Below the pieces are notes generated by a model that made no database searches, was not told the DNA's origin, and saw only the letters and a list, made by a program, of their open reading frames with translations. 64,000 nt of DNA from Crocinitomicaceae bacterium (GTDB lineage: Bacteria; Bacteroidota; Bacteroidia; Flavobacteriales_D; Crocinitomicaceae): NCBI GenBank assembly GCA_024639405.1, contig JAHEIL010000045.1, positions 186,001-250,000 of the forward strand, read 5' to 3'. A program made the translations under genes and the position numbers. Positions 53,968 to 63,282 of this stretch are shown one piece after another (position 1 is the first letter of the stretch; each line of letters opens with the position of its first letter).

Positions 53968-55133
53968 TCTGCAAGTAATTGTTGGCCGATTGAACAGCTT
54001 AAACATTTTTTATTCTTACAAAACTCGTTAAAAATTTCCAAGTAAGCTTGTGATTCTGCTGCATTTTTTGGCTTAACCCCAAAATCTTTCCATTTTTTTA
54101 AAGTACTATTTTTTTCTGCTGGTAAAATAGAAAGGATTTCAATTGCTTTTTCAATGAAATCATTATGCTCATGCTTATTTCCAAGCCAAAAAAGGAAAGG
54201 AACAACACCATTAATTAAAATGGTGTTTTGAAACGAATCTGAAAAAGATAGAGAGGCTGCAATTGGGAAATTCAATATTTTTTCTTTAAAACAAGAAATA
54301 ATTGCTTGAGGAGTCATTTCACAAAAATCAAGATTAAAATCAAAGTAAATAAAAAACTGAATGAATTGATTGATTCTTCGAATAGGAGAATTTGATGGGC
54401 GAACCCCACCTTGTTTCCAGCTCGACGCATTCATACGATTTGAATGATTTACTGCTTGTTGTTCAAATAAATCCGTAATTGAACGAATAATAGCAAGTTG
54501 ATCTTTTTGTTTTTGCGCTTTCAAATTATAAAAATCTATGCGCTTTGCCAATTCTTCAAAGGGCAATTGATTGGTTTTTGCTCCAAAAGATTTTGTGACA
54601 AAATAAAAAAAATATGCAACAGATGTTGGGTCTTCTCTCAAAGAAACACTACTTGTTTTTCGAATCAAACGTGCATACAATGATTTTTCTAAAAAATGAA
54701 TTCGGTGAATATCTGTGACACTTTTAAATTGGGTTCCACACAAAATTGTGGATGCTTTTTTTAAATTAATTTGATAATTATTAAAATGCTTCCAATCAAT
54801 AACACTTTTTAATTCGATGGTTGGAATTTCAAAACCAAATTGATTGATTGTCAAATCATTTTCATAAACTACGTGAAGTATGACATTGTTATAGGCTTTA
54901 TCTTTATGGTGTTTGTGTTTTAACCAATCAGAAGAACGAATGTGCATTTCAATATTTCCAACCCATATTAATTGATCTAATAAAATAGTTGCATTGAAAA
55001 AATCTGGTCCACTTTCAAATTGATTGTAAGTCCCATAATCTAAAATCTTAAAGGATTCAAAATTTGTGAATTCTAACTTGTGAAAAGGGATTAACTTTTT
55101 GTCCCATAAATAATGTAAATATTTTTCTATCAT
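53964..55133 (-). CDS. DUF2851 family protein
   Basis: The product is 389 aa, cytosolic, with no signal or membrane segments. MIEKYLHYLWDKKLIPFHKLEFTNFESFKILDYG, GPDFFNATILLDQLIWVGNIEMHI and SDWLKHKHHKDKAYNNVILHVVYEND are the DUF2851 core, which looks nuclease-like to me (D-x-N, E-x-H, HHKD) although no activity is established. The C-terminus holds a small cysteine cluster, FCKNKKCLSCSIGQ. It starts the PspC/RmlD unit, after the terminator of the PorE-like gene. Confidence 0.82.
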   Translation of the reverse strand: MIEKYLHYLWDKKLIPFHKLEFTNFESFKILDYGTYNQFESGPDFFNATILLDQLIWVGNIEMHIRSSDWLKHKHHKDKAYNNVILHVVYENDLTINQFGFEIPTIELKSVIDWKHFNNYQINLKKASTILCGTQFKSVTDIHRIHFLEKSLYARLIRKTSSVSLREDPTSVAYFFYFVTKSFGAKTNQLPFEELAKRIDFYNLKAQKQKDQLAIIRSITDLFEQQAVNHSNRMNASSWKQGGVRPSNSPIRRINQFIQFFIYFDFNLDFCEMTPQAIISCFKEKILNFPIAASLSFSDSFQNTILINGVVPFLFWLGNKHEHNDFIEKAIEILSILPAEKNSTLKKWKDFGVKPKNAAESQAYLEIFNEFCKNKKCLSCSIGQQLLAE

Positions 55134-55161
55134 CTTTAATGAGTGGCTTACTTAAAGATAC

Positions 55162-55193
55162 AAAAAAAGCGCCAAGATATCTCTTGACGCTTT
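55162..55193 (-). terminator. Intrinsic terminator after the PorE-like gene
   Basis: A 12-bp stem (AAAGCGTCAAGA with TCTTGGCGCTTT, one T-G pair) and a 4-nt loop are followed by U7 in the minus transcript, 22 nt after the gene's stop. Confidence 0.88.
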
Positions 55194-55214
55194 AAAAAAT
55201 TACAACCTTATTAA

Positions 55215-57344
55215 TTAAGGGTATTTTACATATGTTTTATAAGATGGATTTGCAGCTGGTGCAGTTGCAGGATCAAATGTCATGTTGACAACTCGACCTT
55301 CTGTTCTACGATTGTATTGATGTAATACTTCGTATAATTTTGGATTTGATGTTTTAAATTGGTTGATGTATTCTTCTTTTAACACCACAGTTTCTACACC
55401 ATCCATATCACCTGGTTTAGATGATAAATATTCATCGCCTTTTTTCCAAATTGTTCTAGGCTCACTTTCACCTTTTCCAACTGGAATAATTCTACGCGCA
55501 TCCAAACCTTTTTCTTCCACTAAATATTTATAGCATGCTTTTGCACGGTTTTCTGCTAATTTTTGATTCGCAACGTCTTTTCCACGAGCATCTGTATGAG
55601 AACTTAACTCTAAAACCATTTCTGGGTATTCTTGTAGTAAATTGTATACGAATAAAAGAGAATCTTGAGAATTGATGGTAGAATCAACCAATAAAGACCA
55701 CTGATTTAATGGATATCGAACTTCTGGTAAACGTATTGGTTTGATAGGTAACAAAGCCATTTCAATGATGAAATTTTGCCCTTCAGCTAAATCAATCGTA
55801 GTAAACTGTTGCCCCTTTTTATCTTCATGGTATCCTGCTTTTGAAATCGCGATAGAATAAGTAGTGTTTTCATTGATAAAACGACTGTCTTTTTTCTTAT
55901 CCCAGAAAACAGAACCTTGTTTGTTGGTAAAGCCTTCCCATGCAGAACCATCAGATCCTTTTACAGATACTTTTACATCTGCAATACGTGCAGATTTTTC
56001 ACCCAATTCATTAACAATTACTTTCAAGTCAAATAAATTTGGAGGCATTTCATATGAATAAATATCTGTATTGTATTTACCATTAGGATCTTTTCTTTCA
56101 GAAGTGAAGTATCCTTTTTTATCAGATAATTCGTACAAAGCATAATCGTGACTTTCAGAATTTATTGGAGAGCCAAGATTTGTAGGGTTTTCCCATTTGT
56201 ATTCATTTCCAACTTTTGCAGCTCTGAAGATATCCAAACCACCTAAACCAATCATTCCGTCGGTTGCATAATACAAACTTCCATCTTTTCCGAATGTAGG
56301 GAACAATTCATTTCCTGGTGTATTAATTTCTGGACCTAAATTTTTTGGAGTAGCCCAACCTTTTTTCTTATCAAATGTTGTATACCACAAATCTTTTCCG
56401 CCTAAAGTTCCTGCCATGTTAGCTACAAAAACTAAAAATTTACCGTCATCAGAAACACAAGGGTGCCCAATAGAAACACTATCGTGAGATTTAAGGTCTA
56501 ATTTGATTGCATCTGTCCACTCGTCTTTACCTTTTAATTCTGCAGTCCAGATTTCACAACCTAAATTTTGTTTTTTCTCATTAGGACAGCGAGTAAAGAA
56601 CATCATTTTACCACGAGCATCGAAACACATGCTTCCTTCATGTTGATCCGTATTTACAACACCAGATTTGTCAGCTAACTTAGGTTCTCCCCAATTTCCT
56701 TTTTTATCAATTTCACTCACCCAAATATCCATGTAGTTTTCACAAGAAATTGGATCAACATTGTTTCCTGTACCGCCAGATCTGCTTGAAGAGAAATATA
56801 ATTTAGTTTCTTTGCGATCAGCAAACATCGGAGCCATATCGTATTCTTTTCTATTAATTGCCGCTTGATTAACAATTACGTGACGTGTTTTATTCGCAGC
56901 AAAGTTTTTTGTTTCGTTACATGAAGTTATACCAACATCTGCTAATTTATCAGATGGCACCGCTTTTTTGTATAATTTGTAACTCTCTAAGGCTTTGTCA
57001 AATTTACCCATCAAACGTAACATTTCACCATTATAATAATAAATTTTAGGTTCAACACTTTGGTATTCTAACAATAAAGCTCTGTCGTACCATTCATTTG
57101 CTTCTTTAAATTTATCAACTAAACGGTAACACTCACCAGTTTTAAAAGCCATAGATCCTTTTAGAATCATTGCTTTTTCACCTTTTCGTCCTAATTTAGA
57201 ATAAGCATCTGCACATTTTTCAGCAGCCTCGCAATAGCGACCCATGTTAAAATAATTTTCTGCTTCAATAACTGCTTTGTTTTGACCCATAGCAAATAAA
57301 GCTACGCAAGAAAATAAAAAGGGTAAAATAAATTTAGATTTCAT
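55215..57344 (-). CDS. PorE-like protein: TPR, PD40 beta-propeller, regulatory-like domain and OmpA domain
   Basis: The product is 709 aa from the ATG at 57344 (MKSKFILPFLF); the frame reaches a TTG three codons earlier, which I reject. Signal peptide ending near AMGQ. Then TPR-like helices (~25-150), PD40/WD40-like blades (~160-420: KLYFSSSRSGG, KMMFFTRCPN, GSLYYATDGM), a carboxypeptidase-regulatory-like sandwich (~430-530) and a C-terminal OmpA domain with ELSSHTDARG and AENRAKACYKYL, which bind peptidoglycan. This four-domain order is that of PorE, a periplasmic T9SS component. Paralogues exist, so T9SS membership is likely, not proven. Monocistronic. Confidence 0.85.
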   Translation of the reverse strand: MKSKFILPFLFSCVALFAMGQNKAVIEAENYFNMGRYCEAAEKCADAYSKLGRKGEKAMILKGSMAFKTGECYRLVDKFKEANEWYDRALLLEYQSVEPKIYYYNGEMLRLMGKFDKALESYKLYKKAVPSDKLADVGITSCNETKNFAANKTRHVIVNQAAINRKEYDMAPMFADRKETKLYFSSSRSGGTGNNVDPISCENYMDIWVSEIDKKGNWGEPKLADKSGVVNTDQHEGSMCFDARGKMMFFTRCPNEKKQNLGCEIWTAELKGKDEWTDAIKLDLKSHDSVSIGHPCVSDDGKFLVFVANMAGTLGGKDLWYTTFDKKKGWATPKNLGPEINTPGNELFPTFGKDGSLYYATDGMIGLGGLDIFRAAKVGNEYKWENPTNLGSPINSESHDYALYELSDKKGYFTSERKDPNGKYNTDIYSYEMPPNLFDLKVIVNELGEKSARIADVKVSVKGSDGSAWEGFTNKQGSVFWDKKKDSRFINENTTYSIAISKAGYHEDKKGQQFTTIDLAEGQNFIIEMALLPIKPIRLPEVRYPLNQWSLLVDSTINSQDSLLFVYNLLQEYPEMVLELSSHTDARGKDVANQKLAENRAKACYKYLVEEKGLDARRIIPVGKGESEPRTIWKKGDEYLSSKPGDMDGVETVVLKEEYINQFKTSNPKLYEVLHQYNRRTEGRVVNMTFDPATAPAANPSYKTYVKYP

Positions 57345-57520
57345 ATAAATCAACTAAATAATAACAATTTAAAATACTGATAAAGAATAAAAAAAAGGCT
57401 GTATTATTACAAAATAGTTCCTGTAGTTTATTTTCATCGAGTGGTAAAAATAAATAAAAAAAAATAAAAAGCTATAAAAACTTTAAATATTAATCGATTA
57501 AACTGTTTAAATCTTAACAA

Positions 57521-58561
57521 TTAATCATTTTCATTCAATACGTAGGAACGCCACTTATCTAACACAGCTTCAAAACCTGTCGCTAAAGCTGAATCAAAAC
57601 GCATGTATTCTCCTGTTGTTGGATGTTCAAAACCTAATGTTTTTGCATGTAATGCTTGACCAGGAATCAATTGAAAACAATTCTCAATAAATTTTTTATA
57701 TTTTGATGTTGGAGTACCTCTAGCAATTGTATCGCCTCCATACTCATTGTCATTAAACAAAGGGTGGCCAATGTGTTTCATGTGCGCGCGAATCTGGTGT
57801 GTTCTTCCAGTTTCTAATTTACATTCAACTAAGGTTACTAAACCAAAACGTTCGATTACTTTGTAATGAGTAACAGCATGTTTACCAAAATCTCCTTCAG
57901 GAAAAATTGCCATTACTTTTCTGTTTTTAAGCGATCTACCAATGTGTCCTGTAACAGTTCCATCTTCTTTTACATCTCCCCAAACTAGTGCATGGTACCT
58001 TCGTTCTGTTGTACGGTCAAAAAATTGCTTAGCCAAATGCGTTAGTGCATATTCTGTTTTTGCGATAACCATTAAACCTGTGGTGTTTTTATCCAAACGA
58101 TGGACCAAACCTGGTCTTCCAAAATAGTCATGGATGCGTTGCGGTAAGTTTTCAAAATGAAACACTAAAGCATTTACCAAAGTACCTGTATAATTACCGT
58201 ATCCAGGGTGAACGACCATATTTGCTGGTTTGTTAACAATTAATAGTGTGTCATCCTCATAAGGAATTTCTAACGGAATATCTTGTGCAATTAATTCTAT
58301 TTCGCGAACAGGATAAGGCATCACAATTGAAACCTCGTCTTTTGGCTTGATTTTGTAATTTTGTTTTACAGCAATAGCGTTAACCAATACATTGCCATTT
58401 TTAGCTGCTACTTGTATTTTATTGCGTGAAGTATTGGGTAAACGGTCTAATAAAAACTTATCAATCCGAACAATTTCTTGTCCAGGATCTGCTACAAAAC
58501 GATAGTGTTCGAATAATTCATCTTCTTCATTTTCAACTTCATCAATCTCTTCGTTCATCAA
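57521..58561 (-). CDS. rluD: 23S rRNA pseudouridine synthase, RluD family
   Basis: The product is 346 aa. An S4 RNA-binding domain (~30-90: VRIDKFLLDRLPNTSRNKIQ) is followed by the RluA-family catalytic core with Asp157 in GLVHRLDKNTTGLMV, plus TGRTHQIRAHMKHIGHPLFND. It isomerises uridines of 23S rRNA helix 69 in the cytosol. The start overlaps the preceding T9SS-cargo gene stop by 4 bp. The 176 bp upstream of the next gene (57345-57520) are A/T-rich with no evident element. Confidence 0.92.
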   Translation of the reverse strand: MMNEEIDEVENEEDELFEHYRFVADPGQEIVRIDKFLLDRLPNTSRNKIQVAAKNGNVLVNAIAVKQNYKIKPKDEVSIVMPYPVREIELIAQDIPLEIPYEDDTLLIVNKPANMVVHPGYGNYTGTLVNALVFHFENLPQRIHDYFGRPGLVHRLDKNTTGLMVIAKTEYALTHLAKQFFDRTTERRYHALVWGDVKEDGTVTGHIGRSLKNRKVMAIFPEGDFGKHAVTHYKVIERFGLVTLVECKLETGRTHQIRAHMKHIGHPLFNDNEYGGDTIARGTPTSKYKKFIENCFQLIPGQALHAKTLGFEHPTTGEYMRFDSALATGFEAVLDKWRSYVLNEND

Positions 58562-60768
58562 TTTTTAATTAGTTTAATGGTTTTACCTGAACCATTTAAT
58601 TGTGCAAAATAAATTCCAGCTGGTTGATCTGTCATATCAACAATATTTTCTGATGAAAATTGAATCAATTGTCCAGTTGCAGAAAAAATAGCAACTCCTT
58701 GAAACTCTTTTACCTCAAATGTTACAATCGAATTAAATGGATTTGGGTAAACTGTATATTGTTCTTCTGATATTTCCTCCGTTGTTAATTCTGCATCTAA
58801 TGCTGTTGAAAAAATAGGACGCAGCATAACAGAACCTTCAATAGAAGAACCGATCCAATTTACTCCTCCATCAATACTGTAAAATGTTTTATCAGAATTA
58901 TCCGTGTTTTTATCTAATCCAATGTTGAGACGATCAGCATCAAATTGTCTCCAACCCACAAAAAAACTTGTGCCAACGGCAACTTTTACTGAATCTGGAA
59001 AATTGTACAATGTAAATTTATTGCGTTCATTTTCATAAATCGGTTGTCGTGGAAAGAAAATATTATCTTGGTAGATAACTGTACCAGGAACACCACCGTT
59101 ATTTTCCCAAACAGTCAATAAAAATAGTTTATTAGAAACATCATTGACACTTGGTACAAAGTGGATAGCAACACCCAATAAAGAATCTGCTTCGTAGGCA
59201 TCAAAACGAACCGCTAATCTTGCTTGTGAAGCAGTTGGTCCATATGCTAATTCTGCGCTACCGTCATCGTAACTATAATAATTTGAAAAAATTTGTTTTA
59301 CTTGACAAGAATCATTTTGGGATAAATTTGGAAATGGAGCACCTACAGTTGCAATAACATCAAACTCTTGAGAATTTCCAGATTTAGATGGGTCAAAATT
59401 ATAACCAGCAGAGAAATCATGGAAAGAAGAATAAGTTGTTCTTGGGCCATAATTAATATTCCCCCCTGATAAGGTTTGTGCATTTAATAGAAAAGAACTT
59501 TCTAGAGCTGAATTATAATTGATTTTCACTTCTCCATTTTGGTTGTTTTCAGTTAAATTACTTCCATTGTGAACAACTATAGACACTGCATCATTCATTT
59601 TGCCCGAAGGATTGTTTTTATAATGATCCCATGGAACTGAAGTATAAGTATTTAGCAAACTTCCTATTGGATACGAAAAAGCAAAATCTTTGAACAAGGT
59701 ATCTTGTTTCCCAGATTGGGATCTTAAATTTACGTAATCAACATGGAACATATCGAGCGCGCCAGATAATCCTCCGTAGTTTTTAAAGCGAAATTGAAAT
59801 CCCTTTTTAAAGTAAATTGGATTGGAGATGTTAATATGTCCAACTTTAAACTCATCACTCGGAGCGCCATTTGTACTCCAAACTCTTTTCCATTGATTCA
59901 AATCTTTTGCATAGAACTCTACTACCAATGAATCTGAAAGTTCAGGTAAATCTCCCAAGCCTTTTGGCTGGTATAAAAAACTAAAGTAAACTGAATCAGC
60001 AGCTGAATATGGTGCTAAATCGATTGGTTTAGATGTTAAAAAATCGGCGTAATTTGTTGCTGTAGAACCTATAGAATAGGGAAAGCCTTGTTCATTTAAT
60101 CCATCAAAAGTAGCAACACCTAATGATCTTGGATTTTTTGCAAAGCGATAGTTATGATATGTCGCATGATCGATCCAATAAGCTGATGGGTCATTAATTT
60201 CCATGAAAAATTGAGTAGCTGAATCTTGGAAATAGTCAGGGTTTGTAACAAAAATAGTATCCGATTCATCAGTAGTCAATCCCCCAATTGTATCATATAT
60301 AAAATATGCTGGATACATTGGTGTAGTTGAGTATACAACAGGGTAAGAAGTTAAATCTCCCAACTTATTATTAACTGGAACAAAATTTACATCTGTGTAA
60401 GTGTCCGTAGCAACATTGTATGTTCTTTTAAAAGTAATTTGACTTGAGAATACTTCGTTTGATGTTAGTGGTAAATTTGTAACTCCATTTAATATTCTAA
60501 ATTTTTTATCAAATGTTACAGTTGGATTCGAAAAATCTGATGTGTATTGTTGAAAATGATTTTTAGAAAACTCATCAAAAAATGGCAATGTTAAAGTATC
60601 TAATCGATAAATAAACGAACTGTCGAATGTATTCAATGACTTGTGTTGATTCATTTGAGCTGAAGAAAGCAAGTCAGAATTGACTGTTAATGGTCCAACA
60701 GATTCATATTGAGACACTGCTGAAAAAGCAACAACTGTGTAGATAAAAAATAATAAAAAACCTTTCAT
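58558..60768 (-). CDS. Secreted protein with T9SS type A sorting domain
   Basis: The product is 736 aa. Signal peptide (MKGFLLFFIYTVVAFSAVSQ). The body is beta-rich with Tyr/Asp/Asn-rich stretches, including a jelly-roll-like region near 250-350 (YFSFLYQPKGLGDLPELSD, WKRVWSTNGAP), and has no catalytic motif I recognise. The last ~75 residues (YTVYPNPFNSIVTFEV, GVAIFSATGQLIQF, PAGIYFAQL) are a T9SS sorting domain. It lies 18 bp after the PASTA gene and overlaps rluD by 4 bp. Confidence 0.85.
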   Translation of the reverse strand: MKGFLLFFIYTVVAFSAVSQYESVGPLTVNSDLLSSAQMNQHKSLNTFDSSFIYRLDTLTLPFFDEFSKNHFQQYTSDFSNPTVTFDKKFRILNGVTNLPLTSNEVFSSQITFKRTYNVATDTYTDVNFVPVNNKLGDLTSYPVVYSTTPMYPAYFIYDTIGGLTTDESDTIFVTNPDYFQDSATQFFMEINDPSAYWIDHATYHNYRFAKNPRSLGVATFDGLNEQGFPYSIGSTATNYADFLTSKPIDLAPYSAADSVYFSFLYQPKGLGDLPELSDSLVVEFYAKDLNQWKRVWSTNGAPSDEFKVGHINISNPIYFKKGFQFRFKNYGGLSGALDMFHVDYVNLRSQSGKQDTLFKDFAFSYPIGSLLNTYTSVPWDHYKNNPSGKMNDAVSIVVHNGSNLTENNQNGEVKINYNSALESSFLLNAQTLSGGNINYGPRTTYSSFHDFSAGYNFDPSKSGNSQEFDVIATVGAPFPNLSQNDSCQVKQIFSNYYSYDDGSAELAYGPTASQARLAVRFDAYEADSLLGVAIHFVPSVNDVSNKLFLLTVWENNGGVPGTVIYQDNIFFPRQPIYENERNKFTLYNFPDSVKVAVGTSFFVGWRQFDADRLNIGLDKNTDNSDKTFYSIDGGVNWIGSSIEGSVMLRPIFSTALDAELTTEEISEEQYTVYPNPFNSIVTFEVKEFQGVAIFSATGQLIQFSSENIVDMTDQPAGIYFAQLNGSGKTIKLIKN

Positions 60769-60786
60769 TTAATGAATGTATTAAAA

Positions 60787-61599
60787 TTAAGGGGCTTGAT
60801 TTATATCTGTGAAGTTTTTAGTCGCATAAACGGTAATTGTTGAACCAGCCGGAATCATCATTCCTTCAACAAACTCAGGCGATTGCGACTCAATTCTTGC
60901 TGCTAGTGAATCTTCATAAGTTAAGCATTCATTACAAACAGGTAAAAAACCAAAGGCTCCTAATTCAGTTAAACGAGCTTTTGCTTCAAAAATTGTTAAA
61001 CCATATAAATTTGGAATTGCAGTTGGTTCTCCAGCGTCATTTTTACCAACAATCAATGTAATTGTTGCGCCAACTGGAACTTTTTGACCTTCACGGATTT
61101 CACTTCCTTTGTATAATTGTTTTAAAACAGCACCATTTGCCTCGTTCGTAGGTTGGTATTGAATTCTAAATTTTAAGCCTCTGTTATTTAATATACTTTC
61201 AGCAAAGCGTTGAGATTTATCTATTAAGCTCGGCATTTCAACCAATTGAGAACGTTTTGAAACTTTAAATCGAATGATTCTGTCTTCTTTTACAAATAAT
61301 TTTGAAAATGCAGTAGCACGTGGGTCTTGACTTAATATTGTCCCCTCTGGTTTTGAAGGATCATAAATGGTTTCTACTACTTCATATTGCAAGTCTAACT
61401 CTTCAATCTGAGTTCCAACTGTGTTGATGTTTTTACCAGTAAAGTTTGGAACATTTATGTAATCACCATGATTCGTATATGCATCCAAATAAAATACAAC
61501 AATCGAAACGATTAATAAATAGGCTAAAACAACCAATCCTAAATGTTTTAAGAAATGTTTTGACCAAACGAAAGTTCTAAGATTTTTAATAAATTCCAT
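60787..61599 (-). CDS. Membrane-anchored PASTA-domain protein
   Basis: The product is 270 aa from the ATG at 61599 (MEFIKNLRTF); a TTG four codons earlier is unnecessary. One membrane helix (~20-38) is followed by three PASTA repeats (~45-115, 118-190, 192-262), each with the D/N-x-x-G-x-x-x-x-A-x-x-x-L pattern, for example PNFTGKNINTVGTQIEELDL and PNLYGLTIFEAKARLTELGA. PASTA domains bind peptidoglycan fragments or partners, usually on kinases or penicillin-binding proteins; no kinase domain is attached. It heads the PASTA/T9SS-cargo/rluD unit. Confidence 0.85.
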   Translation of the reverse strand: MEFIKNLRTFVWSKHFLKHLGLVVLAYLLIVSIVVFYLDAYTNHGDYINVPNFTGKNINTVGTQIEELDLQYEVVETIYDPSKPEGTILSQDPRATAFSKLFVKEDRIIRFKVSKRSQLVEMPSLIDKSQRFAESILNNRGLKFRIQYQPTNEANGAVLKQLYKGSEIREGQKVPVGATITLIVGKNDAGEPTAIPNLYGLTIFEAKARLTELGAFGFLPVCNECLTYEDSLAARIESQSPEFVEGMMIPAGSTITVYATKNFTDINQAP

Positions 61600-61615
61600 A
61601 GTGTTTTTCAATGCA

Positions 61616-61643
61616 CAAATATAAAAAATTATGCGCTAAGCAA
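61616..61643 (-). promoter_or_regulatory. Promoter of the PASTA operon
   Basis: The minus strand shows TTG (61643-61641), a 17-nt spacer and TATATTTG (61623-61616), 16 nt before the PASTA ATG, giving a leader of about 12 nt. Confidence 0.6.
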
Positions 61644-61659
61644 GAACATATTTTTTTAA

Positions 61660-62343
61660 CTAAAAATTTAACGATAATTCATGTGATTTATAGAAGTCTT
61701 CAATATAAGCAATTGCTTCATCAGCTGAATCTACCAAGGCAAATTGATCTAAATCTTCTTGGTGAATATTTTGCTCTTTTTCTAACATTGTTGTTTTAAT
61801 CCATTCTAAAAGTCCACCCCAATAATCTTTACCAACTAAAACAATTGGGCGTTTATTTATTTTTTTTGTTTGGATCAAGGTCAAAGCCTCAAACAATTCA
61901 TCCAAGGTGCCAAATCCACCAGGTAAAATCACAAATCCTTGCGAATATTTTACGAAAATAACCTTTCTAACAAAAAAATAATCAAATTCTAAATTGTGCT
62001 CACGATCGATAAAAGTATTGTGATTTTGTTCAAAAGGTAAATCAATGTTTAATCCAACTGAAGGACCTCCTCCTTTTTGAGCACCTTTGTTAGCAGCTTC
62101 CATAACACCTGGACCTCCTCCAGTAATTACTCCATATCCAGTTTTCGCTAATTTTTCAGCAATTTCCATCCCAATTTGATAATACTTATTATCTGATTTT
62201 GTGCGAGCAGAACCAAAAAGTGAAATACAAGGGCCAATCTTAGCCATTCGTTCGTAGCCTTCAACAAACTCTGACATAATTTTAAAAATCGCCCAACTAT
62301 CGTTGATTTTTATGTCATTCCAATCTTTTCTTGCTGTATTCAT
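61660..62343 (-). CDS. LOG family protein (TIGR00730, cytokinin riboside 5'-monophosphate phosphoribohydrolase-like)
   Basis: The product is 227 aa. The two family signatures are GVITGGGPGVMEAANKGA (71-88) and PGGFGTLDE (141-149), with Arg126 in the linker. These form the nucleotide-binding site of the LOG/lysine-decarboxylase-like fold. Family members hydrolyse the N-glycosidic bond of adenosine monophosphate derivatives; the older lysine decarboxylase name is misleading. Its natural substrate in bacteria is often unknown. It is transcribed separately from the PASTA unit. Confidence 0.88.
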   Translation of the reverse strand: MNTARKDWNDIKINDSWAIFKIMSEFVEGYERMAKIGPCISLFGSARTKSDNKYYQIGMEIAEKLAKTGYGVITGGGPGVMEAANKGAQKGGGPSVGLNIDLPFEQNHNTFIDREHNLEFDYFFVRKVIFVKYSQGFVILPGGFGTLDELFEALTLIQTKKINKRPIVLVGKDYWGGLLEWIKTTMLEKEQNIHQEDLDQFALVDSADEAIAYIEDFYKSHELSLNF

Positions 62344-62409
62344 AGCCTAAATTTAAGGAAATAAATTTTAACTTCTCTATTTATTTAAAAATACATTAAA
62401 TTAGCAGTA

Positions 62410-63282
62410 ATGAAACCACTTATTACCCTATTAATTATCTGTTCAACTTCTATCTGTTCAACCCAGATAAACAGACAAGATACGCTTGTTTTAAAAAGAT
62501 TTATAGTTACAAATTCAGCGATTGCAAGTACTTGGACTGCTTCAATTTTTGGACTTCAAAACACTTGGTATAAAAATTCACAAACGAACAACTTTCATTT
62601 TTTCGACGATGCTTCTAATTGGATGCAAATGGACAAAATGGGACATTTTTATACAACCGCAAAATTGAGTTTATTGACAAGTGAATGGTATAAATGGACA
62701 GGTGTAAAAACACGGAAATCTGCTATAGCAGGATCTTTAATAGGCTTGGGCTATCAAACTACACTTGAACTATTTGATGGTTTTTCAACAGATTGGGGAT
62801 TTTCATGGACTGATATGACTGCGAATGTTTTAGGCGCAGGATTTTTTTTAGCACAAGATTTACTGTGGAATGAACAACGATTTATTCCGAAATTCTCTTA
62901 CCATGCAACTGAATATGCCGCCTACAGACCGAGTGTATTAGGAGCTAATTTTCAAGAACGCTTGTTAAAAGATTACAATGGTCAAACCTATTGGATCAGC
63001 TTTAGTCCAGCGCATATTCAAGGCTTTCAAGTACTTCCAAAATGGTTGTGTATTTCAATTGGGTACAGTGTTGATCAAAAATTAGTGGGAGACCAAGACA
63101 GTTATTTAGGATTTCAAGCGCAACGAGAATGGTTGTTTTCATTAGATGTCGATTTCAGTCAACTAAAAACATCTAGAAAATGGGTCAACACGCTTTTAAA
63201 ACAATTGAATTACATTAAAATTCCATTTCCTACAATGAGCTTGAAAAATGGAAAAATTTATGGGTATGGAATTTACTTTTAA
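62410..63282 (+). CDS. DUF2279 family exported protein
   Basis: The product is 290 aa. N-terminal signal peptide (MKPLITLLIICSTSICSTQ). DMDK/HFYTTAKLS-like region: DDASNWMQMDKMGHFYTTAKLSLLTSEWYKW, then GSLIGLGYQTTLELFDGFSTDWGFSWTDMTANVLGA, the DUF2279 core found in outer-envelope proteins of Bacteroidota. Function unknown. Later strands could be beta-barrel-like (GIYF end). It is the only plus-strand gene here and its TAA shares the palindrome TTAA with the convergent stop of the CpsB gene. Confidence 0.8.
   Translation: MKPLITLLIICSTSICSTQINRQDTLVLKRFIVTNSAIASTWTASIFGLQNTWYKNSQTNNFHFFDDASNWMQMDKMGHFYTTAKLSLLTSEWYKWTGVKTRKSAIAGSLIGLGYQTTLELFDGFSTDWGFSWTDMTANVLGAGFFLAQDLLWNEQRFIPKFSYHATEYAAYRPSVLGANFQERLLKDYNGQTYWISFSPAHIQGFQVLPKWLCISIGYSVDQKLVGDQDSYLGFQAQREWLFSLDVDFSQLKTSRKWVNTLLKQLNYIKIPFPTMSLKNGKIYGYGIYF

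Noticed and set aside
53968-54006. Longer start of the PspC-domain protein at 54006
   Set aside because: Would overlap DUF2851 by 43 bp; the 53967 ATG gives an ATGA overlap and begins at the conserved region.
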